Part shown: in pieces, positions 14,585 through 26,500 of the stretch | Layout of the letters: the number at the start of each line of letters is the position of its first letter | Numbering within the stretch: the stretch's first letter is position 1 | Origin: Amycolatopsis sp. | GTDB taxonomy: Bacteria > Actinomycetota > Actinomycetes > Mycobacteriales > Pseudonocardiaceae | DNA length: 64,000 nucleotides | NCBI RefSeq assembly: GCF_025464955.1 | Contig: NZ_JAODNM010000079.1 | Coordinates: 1-64,000, forward strand | Reading direction: 5' to 3' | The notes under the pieces: model-generated | The model's input: the letters and a program-made list of their open reading frames with translations, nothing else | Database searches by the model: none | Told to the model about the DNA's origin: nothing | Program-made: the position numbers and the translations under genes

Positions 14585-17500
14585 CCGACTTGATCACTCC
14601 CTCAGCCTTGCCCATTTCGTCGAGTTCGGCGATCTCGGCATCCAGTTCCGCCATCGCTTCCTTTTCCATCGCCACATACCCGCGGACCGCCGCCGCCACC
14701 CGCCATCTGGCCAGCCAACCCAGGTTGACCACGGTGAGCCGTCGGCGGCGGAAGACGCGCAACACTGCCATAGTCACCTCGGCACGCTGCTCGAAGGTGC
14801 CGTTTCGGCCGATCTCGTCGCCGTCCCACCCCTGGGCGATGCCGCGGATGGCTTCGGCGAAGACGTCCCCGGCAAGCGATCCGGCCAGGCCTGCCTTGTC
14901 GAGGAGGGCCATCGCCTTGGCAGAGAGCCACACCAGCGGGTTTCCGACCGGATGCGGCCCGTTGCCCGCGACGACTTCGGCCTTCCCCGGCGGCTCGGTC
15001 ACCTGCTCGTCCAAGCCGATGAGCCACCGGTCCCCCTGGGCCTCGCGGAAGACCACCTTGAACCGGGTGCCCGGTGGGAAAGCGACCTCACCCGCACCGG
15101 TCCCGGAGACCCGCCACACTTCACGGCCGGAGCCGGAGTTGATCAGGAACCGGATCTGCCCCGGCTGGTTATGGGCGATCGACGCGCTGGTGAACTCTTG
15201 CTCCTGCACAACGGTTCCCGGCTCATACCTCGCCGCGGCAACCTGTGCCGCGGCGGTGTCCGGCAGATCGATGGTCCGCGTGATACCACCCTGATACACC
15301 GGCAGCCGGTTCATCCCGGAGGTGATCAACCGGATCAGCGGCTCATACTGCCCCACGGCCGCCTCGTCGCCGGACCGGAGCGCGGCGTTGATCGGCCCGA
15401 GGAACTCCGGTCGGGCCGACGCCGCGACACTGACCAGATCCTCCTCAGCACTCACCGGCCCCTGGATCAAGTCCTCCTCGACCGCACGCCGCACAAGATC
15501 CGCTCCGCGACCGTAGTCCGAATACCCGGAACGGAACTGCGCCCGGTCCGCCTCCGAACTGCGGAGACGCGGACTGTCAACGGTATCCTGCCGTTGCCGG
15601 CCGTCCAGATGTCCGGAAAGGACTCGCCGACGGTCGGCGAACTCGCCGGGGCCGTGGAAAATGGTGTCGATCAGGCCTTGCGCCTCGAGCTCGTCCATCT
15701 TGTCGGCGATCTTCCCGGCATACTCGATGGAGTTGGCGGTGTCGGTGGCCGCGCGGTCCAGGACATCGAACAGCGCCCCGGCGGAAAGCCGCGGATCCAC
15801 GTCCTTGCTCAGGAAGGTGCCGACGACCCCATACAGATCGAGCGCGGTCAACGCCTGCCGGTAGCCGTCCAGGCTCGCCCCGTTCGTCGCCAGTGCCCTG
15901 GTGATCTCGCTGGTCAAGACCTCGATCGCCGCGGGTCGAGTGCGGTACTCCTCGAAGATTTCGGCGACCGCGGCAGGATCGACCGACGCGACATCGGGTT
16001 CCGGGCGCGCCGGCGCCCTGAGCGTGATGACCTCCAGTTCGCCGTTCTCGTCGGCTGGTTGATGCTGCTGAGCTGGATCGCCTGAGGAGTCCCAACCCTG
16101 GCCGAAGTCCAGCAGGTCCATCCCGAGGTCGTCACCCAGGTCGTCCAGTGCCAGGTCGTCGAGTGGAACGTCAAGACCGAGGGCGTTGCCCGCCGCGGGA
16201 ACGTCGCCGGTGCCGAGGAACTCGTCGGAAACCTGCGCCGGTTCCGCCTCGGCGAACCGGAAGTTCGTCGACATCGGCTCCGGCAGCGTACCCAGTCCTT
16301 GCGCACGTTTTTCCAGCACGTAAAGGTTTCTGGGCTTGAGCGCCGCGCCCTTCTGCTTGTAACCGGCGGTCATCAGCCCGTCGTCGGAGTGGACACGTGA
16401 GCCACCGCGGGCGATCCGCTCGGCGTGAGCCTGCGTGCGGGTCGCTTTGGCCGTACGTGCTTTCCCGCCCTGCGCCAAGGCGCTCGCGACATCGGCGTAT
16501 TCGTCGTCAAGCCCGAGCAGGTGCCCGACCTCGTGGGCGAGGGTGACCTCCTGCGCGCCGATCCACCACATCCCCTGGTCGGAGCGCCGGACGCCGGCGG
16601 ACCCGTCGACGAGGATCGAGTGGTGGGCTTCGGCCGCGGAACCGACGAACTGTACGGTCACGTGCAGTTGGTCCCCGGACGGGAGCCGGTAACCCGGATT
16701 GAAGAACTGGTCGACGCCGAGCTTCGCGCGGACCCGCAGGTCGGCGATCTGCTGCCCGGACACCGCCGAGGCCGTGACCAGCGCGTCCGGGTTCGGCCGG
16801 GTGTCGAGATACAGGCGGACCGTGTAGTCCTGAACCCCGACACCGTTGACGGTGAACCGGCGCAGGTCGTAACCGAACGACCCGTCGAGCCGCCCGAGAT
16901 AACGACTGTCCTTGGAATCGTCCTCGGGGTGTTTCACCCGCTGGGCGGCCGGAAAGTCCTCCTTCACGGGATGGCGGAGGACGTCGTTGGTCTCGCTGGC
17001 GACGACCGAGGCGGGCGCCTCCCGGCGGGCGACCCGGATGTCCTCCTCACGCACCGGGTCGAGCGGCTCCGACCATTCGGCAGTAGCCGCTTCGCTGGTG
17101 CGCCAGGACTCGTCGTCAAGGATCGATCGCGGCTCGGGGTGTCGAGCGCCACGAGACACGTCGGCCAGTGCCCGGGAAGCCTTGGTCTGCACGGCTTCGG
17201 CCGCTTTGAGCGCCGCCCGCGCGGACTGCGCACGCGCGTCACCCGGCGCAGGCTCACTCTGTGCGGCCCGAACGTCCGCCCGCGCTGAGGCCACCGCGGC
17301 GCGCGCGTTCGCCAGCTCACGCTCGGCTTCGCTCTCCTCAGCGGAGGTGGCCTGCCGGTCGCCCTGTTCCTCGACTGGCACGGCCGGCGGACGCTCCGAC
17401 TGGTCTGGCGGCTGCGCACGACGAGGGCCGAGGACCGGAGTGGACGGTGGCGTCATTTCGTCGTCACTCGAGGCACCGTCGTCGACGGTGTTCCAGTAGC

Positions 17501-20500
17501 CGCCGTCCTCCACGTAGGTGACCGCGTTCCGAGCGGCCGAGCCCGACGCCCCTTCGGTCACCATGAACATCCCAGTGGTGGGCGCGTGCACCCGGCTCGG
17601 GCCGCCGAACTCGCGCAACGCCTCGGCGAATTTCACCGCCACGCCGCCGTCCTCGGTGAACTTACCCGCGCTGCACACCAGCAGGGTCACCGAGGACCGC
17701 TCCCCCGCGGACCTGAACTCGTCGGTCCGCGCCACGATCCGAGCCAGCGTCCCGCCGTCGACCATCTTCGTCCGGCCGTCCCGCAAGACCACCTCGACGC
17801 TGTCCGGCACCCCTGGCGCGTTGACGTAGAAGGTCCCGCCGGTGGTCGCGTCGGCGCTCCACGGGGCGACCTCACGCGTGTACTGCCTGTTCGCCAGTGC
17901 TTGCCTGACGCCGGACTGCCCCGCGACGCCGGAGGCGAACCCGTAAGTGTCGGTGTTGCGCGGGGCAGCGGTCCACGCACCGACGTTGCGGACGCTGTTC
18001 GCCGCGGTCAGGAACGAAACACCGACGACCCGCCCTTCGGCGTCGAGCATCGAGTGGTGCTGCACCTCGAGCCCGGCGTCGTGGCTGTAAAGGTCCGAAG
18101 TAGACGGTTCGGGCCCGGCCGCCAAATGCGTGAATCCGGTGGACGTACCGAGGTCCGCCTTGCCGAACATCGCCAGCAGGAACTCCGACAGATGCTGAGC
18201 AGACCCCTCAGGTTCGACGTCACCACCCTCTTCATGCAACCGAAGCGCCACCGCGAACCGGATATCCCCCGTCAGCTTCAGCTGAAGCTCGAACTCGGCG
18301 CTCCCGGCCGTGGGCAAGCCGTGCCGCGGCCGGACGATGTCCTCCGCCCGGCGTAGGAGATCCTCACCGTTCTCCAGCGCAGGCACCACCCGCCGAGCCA
18401 CGGCAACGTAGTCCGCCCACGGGAAGTCGGTCACCAGATGGTCGGGCAGTGACACGCTGACAGTCACGTCGGCCGCATCCGAAGACGACTGGTGGATCAT
18501 CGCCCGCGCGTCGATCCGGGCGCCAGGCGGCGACAACAGGGCGAGCCGGGCGGAGGTCTCCTCGAACAGACGCGTCCGCGTCGCATCCGCGAGCGCACCC
18601 TGACCCGCGACCCGGGCGATGGGCAGCGGCACCCGGTCCGACGAGCGCTCGATCGCCGACTCCGCCAGCCATCGAGCTAAAATGTCCACTTCGGACACAT
18701 TGTGGATCGATTCCCCGGTCGGCGAAATAGTCAGTACCTCGGGCATGGCCTCGCCGGCGACCCGCCACGGTCCCGGCTCATCCGGCCGGAGCAGCCTGAT
18801 CGGACGAAGTACCTCGTCCGCCACCCACTCGGCCTTTCCGGTGACGGTATAGAGATCGCGAGCCATGGCGGGCAGCTCCACCGGCACCCACCGGCCAGCC
18901 TGGTGGTCGAACTTCCGGTCCACCACATGGTTGATGGAGCCGGCGATAGTGCGGTCCGCCCACGTCACCAGAGCAGACCAGATCACCTCCGGCCGTTCAT
19001 GCCTGCCCACCTCAGCCGCGACGTCGGTCAACCGAAGACCACCCGGAACTGCGCCCGGCTTCTTCACCGCGGCCGCCAACTTGATCGCCAGGTCCCGCGT
19101 GAGCCACCGGGTGCCCGCCCGGTCGGCGATACTGATCTGTTCGCCGGGCTTCGGGGTGGCCGGCACGTCCGTCCTGCCCAGTGAGGCCACCAGCTCCTCG
19201 ACAACCGTCGTGTCGCTTTCGTCCTCGCGCGCGGCCGTCAGTACCAATCCGGCGGTGGGTTCGAACGGGGTACCGAGCCCCTGTGAATGCTTTTCGAGCT
19301 GGTAGATGTTCCTCGGCTTGAGTTTGGCCGTCGCCCGGTCGGTACGGCCGGTCATCAGGGCGTTGTCCTCGTGCAGGCGCGAGTCGTTCCGGGTGATCCG
19401 GTCGGCGTGGGCCCGGGTGCGCACCGCGTCTTCGGGCAAGGTCCGCCCGAGGTTGGTGAACGCGGTTTTCGGGTCGGCGTACTCGTCGTTGAGCCCGAGT
19501 AGGTGCCCGATCTCGTGGGCGAAGGTGTCCTCCGGGGCGCCGATCCACCACATCCCGGTGTTCGAACGCGCGTAGCCGGCAGAGTCGTCGAGTTTGACCG
19601 AATGGTGCGCTTCGGCGGCGGAGGAGACGAACTGCAGCGTCACGTGCAGTTGGTCCCCGGACGGAAGCCGGTACCCGGGGTTGTAGAACCGGTCGACAGC
19701 GATTTTCGCGTCGGCCCGGACCCGGAATTCCCGAGGGGCGGAGACCGTCGCAGGAACATCGAGGTATAGCCGGACGGTGTAGTCCTTCACCCCGACCCCG
19801 CCGACCGTGAACCGGCGCAGGTCGTAGGAGAAGTTCGCCCCGTACTTGTGGAGCTTCCTCGGCCGCGGATCCCACGCCCGGGGTGTCCGCCAGACGGACG
19901 TGACCTCGCTGGAGACGACCGAGTACGGCGCGTTCAGCCGGGCTTCCTGGATATCCCGTTCGCTCACCGGGTTGCGCGGGTTCGACCAGTCCGCTGTATC
20001 GGCCTCGCTGTTCAGCCAAGACTCGTCGTCGAGGATCGAAGTCGGCACCGGATGCCCGACGCCCGGCGAAACGTCCGCCAGCAGCCGGGATGCCTTGGTC
20101 TGCACGGCTTCCGCCGCCGCCATGGCCACGCGAGCGGCGTCGACGCGTGTGCTGTCGGCCGGCAGCACGGCCGACGCCGTCCGCAGCTCGTTCCGGGCGT
20201 CCTTGACCGTCGCGCGGGCGCCCGCGAGGTCGCGCTCGGCCTGGCCCAGCGCCGCCCTGGCGGCCTTCGAGTACTTCTGGTCGGCGAGTCGGAAAGCCGA
20301 CCAAGCGGTGTCGTGTGTCTTCCGCAACGCGGTCAAGTCGCCGGACGGCCCGAGGAAGAGCGCTTTTCGAGCGCCCACCAGAGCGGTGCGGGCAGCGACC
20401 AGGGTGTCCCGGGCGTTTCGCAGCTGCCGGCTGTTCGCCGGCAGATCGCCGTAGTCTCCGGTCGGCACGGCCGGCAACCGGCCGCGGTCGGGCAAGCTGG

Positions 20501-23500
20501 CGTCGCCGGAGGTGATCCGTACCGTCGCGCCGGGCGGCGCGGCTTTGTCGACGACCCATCGAGTCTGGAAGGGCGCCTGTTTCACCACCTTGGCGCCGAC
20601 GCGATCGGTCAGGTGTTCCGCGACCATGTCGGCGCCCCATTGCGCGTCCTTGACCGTCCTCGCCGTGCTGGTGATCATCACCCGCGGATTCGCCAGCCCG
20701 CGCTCCGCCGCGGGCGCCCACTTCGTGAGGTGTTTGGCGATGGGTACCAGCTTTGTCACTATCTGCTTGAGCTTGGCGTGGGTCAGTTCGGGATCTGTCC
20801 CCACGTTGATCGTCAGTAGCTCCGTACCGCCGGACGGACCCGCCTCCGGGCCTGCGCTGTTGGCGGATTGGTCGGGGCTCGGCTGCGAGTCCGGGTTCGC
20901 GCTCACCGCGTCGGGGTGGGTGATCCAGTGCACGACAGTCGGCCAGTGCCGGTCGAGGATGCTGTTCAGCGCGGGGGTGTAGTCCCCGGTGCCCGCCAAG
21001 ATCGTCGGGACGTCGGAGCCCACGATCGGCACCCTGGTCGGCCGGTCCGCCAGGCCGCTGAGCGCTTCCGGGATCGCCCGTGAATCGGTCAGCTTCGTCA
21101 CCAGCACCACAAGCTTGGCGAGGTCACGGTTTCCCGCACTGCTGAAGTACAGCTTGTCGGCGTCCACCGCCATCCTGCCTCGAACAGTGCCGATCGACCC
21201 GGTGATCTGCTCACGCAAACGCTGGGACAGCCCTAGTTTTTCGGACGCGTTGTCGACAAAGTCCAGGAATTGGCGCAGGGTGATGGACTTGTCGACCTCG
21301 GACGGATCGACCAGACCCCTGTTGGCGCCGGCCTGCGCTGCTTTGTCGGGCCGGAAATGAAGGTTGTCGATCTCCCCGTAGTTGTGCCAGCCGAGCTGAT
21401 CGTTGAAGTCCCTCTTGTTCTTCGTCAGCCGTTCCTGCAGGAACCCCTGCAGGAACTCCGGATCGTGCCGAGCGTGGGCCAGCAGCGTAGCCAAGGAGTT
21501 TTCGATCGTCAGATGATCGTTCGGCTGCAGCACACCCGACACGGACACCGGGGCCGGGGCATTGTAGGACCGGTGCGCGAACGAGATCCCCGACTTGTCG
21601 AACTCCATCGTCATCGGTGGCGAGCCGTCGATCCGCCCGGTCAGTTCGCCGCCGTTCCGGTCGGCGACAGTAGCCGTGTCCACCTGGACCAGAACCGCAT
21701 TCCTGACAAAGGCACGCCATTCCTTCTGGTCGAGCCGGACGGTCCCACCGTCAAATTTCTTGAATTCTACGGAGCCACCATCACGATGCAAGATGCCGAA
21801 GGAGTCCTGATACTTGACCTGCAGCCGACCTTCACTTCTCAGCTTTTCCGCGAATTCTTGAGCTCGCGCCTGCTGTTCGGTCTGTTTCGCGGGGACCACC
21901 ACGTAGCCCTGTTCGTCGGCATCGGCGGAGTCCACCTCCGTCCAGTCCGCGGGGTCAAAGGAATCCTTCGAGCGCAAGGAATCCAACGAGTCCGACAAGT
22001 TCGACGACGCCGCCAGGCCGGGGTCGCCGGGCAGCATCGACGTGATCGTCACAGTTGGGTCAGTCGACTCGACGACCTTCAGACGGGACGCCGTGTCGTA
22101 CTGGTCAGCATGCCCGACAGTCAAGTCGTCGAGCCGCTGGTCCACCTCCGCACCAAAGTGGTAACGCGCCTCCTCGGCAAGATCCCGCGGACCGGTGAAG
22201 TGGACGACGGGCGGCGACACGCCATCCTGCTCACGCTCAAGCACCGACTCCGCGAACCATGAAGCGAACTGCCCGACATCATGCTCATTGGCCACCGACC
22301 CACCGTCATCGAACAACACCCGCATCGCGTCCGGTGCGAGTTCGACGGCGGAGTCACGCGCCGGTCCCGAACTGCCCGGCTCGTTCATCCTGATCGGGCG
22401 ACGCACCTGGTCATCGGCCCAGTCACCCTTGCCGATGACCGTGTACAGCGCGCGAGCCGCCGGCGGCAAGTCCACCGGCACCCACTGACCCGAGTGTGCG
22501 TCGAACTCGCGGTCCACCACCCAGCGCACCTTCGGCGCGATGTCGTCCCGGCCCGCCAGTTTGGTCAGGATCGCCGGCCACAGGATGTCCGGCCGTTCGT
22601 GGACGCCCACCGCCGGCGCCACGGCGGTCAGCGGCAACGCACCGCCGGACTCCCGACCCTCGACGGCGGTGACCAGCATGTCCGCCAGGGAGTTGGCCAG
22701 CTCGACCGTACTTCCCCGATCCGACAGCGGGATCCGGTCGTCACCGGTAGGCCGGGCGGGCTCGGCGTACCGGTGGCCGTCGGACATCGCTTGGACGAGC
22801 TCGTCGACCACGTGGCCGGTCTCGGCCGAGTCGCCGAACGTCGCCCAGTGGCCGCCGTCGGTGACCGTCGTGAAACCGCCGCGGAGCCCGAGGGCCTGGC
22901 CCATCATCGGCCGTTTCCCGGTCTCCAGGTTGTCCCCGGTGAACGCCGCGGGCTTGGTGGGAGCGTGGACCGTCGACGGTCCACCGAGGTTGGCCAGTGC
23001 CTGCTGGAAGTCGTGGGCGAGCCCGCCGGGTTCGGTGAGCCTGCCTGTCCAGCAGGCGATCAGCGTCGCCGAAGGCCGATCCTGGGCACCTGCCAGTGCG
23101 AACTGTTCGGAGGCCGTCACGATCCGGGCCAGTGTCCCGCCGTCGATCCGTACCGTCCGCTCGGCCGGCCCCTGGCCCAGCAGGTTCACCGTGACCGAGG
23201 TCGGGCTCCCGTGGGTCATCACGAAGAACGTCCCGCCGCGGCCCTTGTCTGCGGCCCACGGCGCCTGGGTGTTGTGCGACCACTGACCGAACGGACGGCC
23301 GCCCATGAACTGGGCCTTCCGCGTGCGGCTCATCTCGTCGAGGCGAGGACCGAGGACATCGTTGGTCACGCCCTTTTCCAGCAGCCCGGTCTCGCCCGTG
23401 TCCTGCGACGCCCACCGCTGTTCGATGTCGGCCGTGTCCGACGGCAGGAACGTCACGCCGATGACGTTGCCCTCGTGGTCGGTCAAGCTGCGGGAAACGA

Positions 23501-26500
23501 GGTCCGACTGGCCGAAGGAGTACAGCTCACCGGTTTCCCAGTCGGTACCGTGGAAAACCCCCGCGTCTGCGGCGGTGTTCGCAGTGTTTCCGGCGTTCTC
23601 GGTCATATATACGGACGGGTCGAACTCGTCGTCCGAATTGTCGTCGACCTGGACGAACACGTTGTCGCGGTTCTGCTGCCGCGTGCCGGAATTGACGTCG
23701 GCGACCCGCTGGTCGACGTCGACCTTGGCGTCCCACCACTTCTGCCGGGCGGCGTCGGCGTCCCGCCGGGCGTCGGCCAGGGTGGTCAAGGCGGCCGCAC
23801 GCCGGTCAGCCAGGTCCCCGATCTTCGCCGCGGCGACGTCTTGGGCGGTTCGCAGTGTCCCTTGGGCCACGTCGAGCCGCTGCCGCTGCGCCTCCAGGTC
23901 TGCCAGCGTGTTCTCGAGAGTGCCGAGGTGCCCGGTCGCGGGCGGCAGCGCACGCAGCTGGTCGCGTTGCGCGACCGAGCCGTCGAGGACCGTGTCAATA
24001 CGCGCGGCCCTGTCCTGGGCGTCGGAACGCTCGCGCGCCAACGCGGCCTGCCGGCCGAGTGCGTTCTCGAGCTCGGTGTTGGCCTGCCGGAGGACCTGCA
24101 TCACCGTGGCGTGGTCGGCCGAAGCCGGATCGGCCGCCCCCGCGAGGGTCAGGGCCTGGTCGGCGCGGAATTGCAGGTCCGCGACCTGCGCGCTGCCCGT
24201 GCGCAGTTTCACGCCCGTGTCACGGACGACGTCCTTCGCCGAGGCGAGCGCCTGGCGGAATTCCTGTTTGACTCCCTGGATCCGGGTGTCGAGCACCCCC
24301 ATGGCCTTGGTCGAGGTGTCCAGGCCGGTTGTCACCTGAGTGTGTTCCTGCGTCGCGACCGGCTGCTCGAGCCAGAGGTCGTCAGCCGCGCGCTGGGCCT
24401 TGTCCGTCGCTTCTTCGGCCCCGCGCCAGGTGTCCGCAGTGGACTTCACCTCGTCTTGGGCGCTGGTCAGGGCAGCGGGCAGCGGTCCATTGCCGAGCAC
24501 GGTTTCCAGGTCGGCGTCGGAGACGCGGATCCGCACCGAGTCGGGCACGGTCAGCTCGACCACCGCGGTTTTCCCGCCGGCGAGGTCGGCCACCACCCGG
24601 TACTCGACGTCAAAACCGACCAAACCGCTGCGCCCCTTGGCCTTCAGCGTACTTCCGTGGCTGCCGGAGGTCCCGGCCGACGAGCCGCGCGAAGTGTCGG
24701 TATTGGCGCGGACCTCGACCCCGCTGAGGTAAGGCTCGTTCTTGTGACTGTCGGTCAGGGCGAACGTACCGAGATTGACACCGGTGTCCGCGATCAGCGT
24801 GTCCTTGCTGTCGGTCGACGTGCTGGTGCCGGAGCTTTCCGCCCGGTTGAGGTCGATCCCGTCGCTGAGCCCGGCGAGCTTCGGATTGGCCATCCGGGCG
24901 TAGACCTTGAGCCCCGCGTGCTGGCTGACCAGCACGCTGGCCTCGTGCAACCCGGGCACGTCGAGCGAGCCGTCCACCATGCCGGGGAGGTTGGCCTGCA
25001 CCACGTCGGTGTTGAGCGAGGACCACAGCGTGTTCTTGGCACCGGTGCCCGAGCCGACGATGCCTTCGTTCGCCCCGGCCGCTTTCAGCGCCCGCACGGC
25101 CGCGTCACGAAGTGCGCCGACGCCGCGGACTCCTTCGGCAGAAGCCGAGGACGGCAGCGGGCGGCCCTCCGACTGCCACGCCTGCAGGCTGGCGGCCGTG
25201 CCCTCGGCGGGGGTGAGCAGCTTGTCCGTCGGGTTGTGCACGCTGCCCGGGGCCTGCCGGCCGCCTACGGCGATCTTTTCGTTGTCCGCCGGTGTCCTGA
25301 CCACCATCGTGCCATCGACCGAGGTGATCGGGGGAAGCGTCATGCCCCCCTTCTCCACGACGAGCTCGAACTGCACCTTCGCCTTGAAGCGGACGGCGGG
25401 GCCATCGGCCAGCCGCGTCTGTTCGGCGGTTTCGCTGGACGTCTTCGAGCTGGAATCGGAGTGGGACTTCGTGACCCCCGTGGAGAAAAAACCGCCCGCC
25501 GAGCCGGTGACGTTCGGGTCGTTGATCACACCCCGGGCGTGAACGCGTAAGCCGACACCGTAGGACGTTCCGGTTCCCGCCGACTCCGTGGCGGCTGTCG
25601 AGCGGGTAAGGGTGTGGTCCATCGAGATGCCGTCGTTGACCACGTCGGAGAACTCGACTTCGGTGACCTTGGCGTGCAAAGTCACCTGGTAGGTGTCCTT
25701 GCCGAGCAAGCCCGGATCGTGCACAAGTAGCGGCACTCCGCCGTCCAGCGCGCTGTCCACCAACGCCTTGACGCTGTCGTCGGAGGTCAAGTCCAGCATC
25801 CGCTGGAGGTTGTTCATCGAGTCGTTCAGCACCGACTGCGGCAGCAGCCGGGAGCCGAGCTTGCCGAGCTCGGTGCTCGCGTTGTGCACCAGGCCGGTGA
25901 GGTTCGGGGCCTCCTCGACGACACCGAGCCCGAGCGACGACGGCTCGTCAAGGCGGAGCATGGCCGGCGGCGTCATCGTGCCGGGCACCGGGGTGGTGGC
26001 CGGGGCGGGCGGCAGCAGGCCGAGCGCGCGGGCCTCGGTCTCGCTCACGCGCACGAACACCGCGCCAGGCATCTTCACGTCCGCGCCGGTGGCCATGCTC
26101 GATCCGTTGACCAGGCTCTCCAACCGGGTCTCGGCGACGATCCTCACGTCCGCGTCGAACTGGACCAGGACCGTGCGGCCCGTGGACGGCGTCGAGAGGT
26201 TGTGGTCGACTTGGGCCGAGATCTCCCTGGACGCCCCGGAGGTCTTGGACCACGGCCGCCACTTCACCAAGGGGCGGACACCGCCCTGGCCCTTCGCGTG
26301 CGCCGCTGCCCGGATCGGGAGGTTGACATACAAGCTGGTGTCGACGGACGTCTGGTGCGACTTGTCGTAGCTCGCCGTCGAGCCCCCGGTCAGGGTGTTC
26401 TCGATACCGCCCGCTTCGGCGACGGTCACTAGCTTGGGGGCGCTCAGCGACATGCTCATCCCGAGTGCGCCGACCCGGTCCGCCAGGCGGCGGTCATATT

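Noticed and set aside
22281..25550. Plus-strand open frame of 1089 residues inside the giant gene
   Set aside because: It is antisense to the giant coding frame, Arg/Gly/Val-rich and without domain signals; in high-GC DNA such shadow frames are expected.
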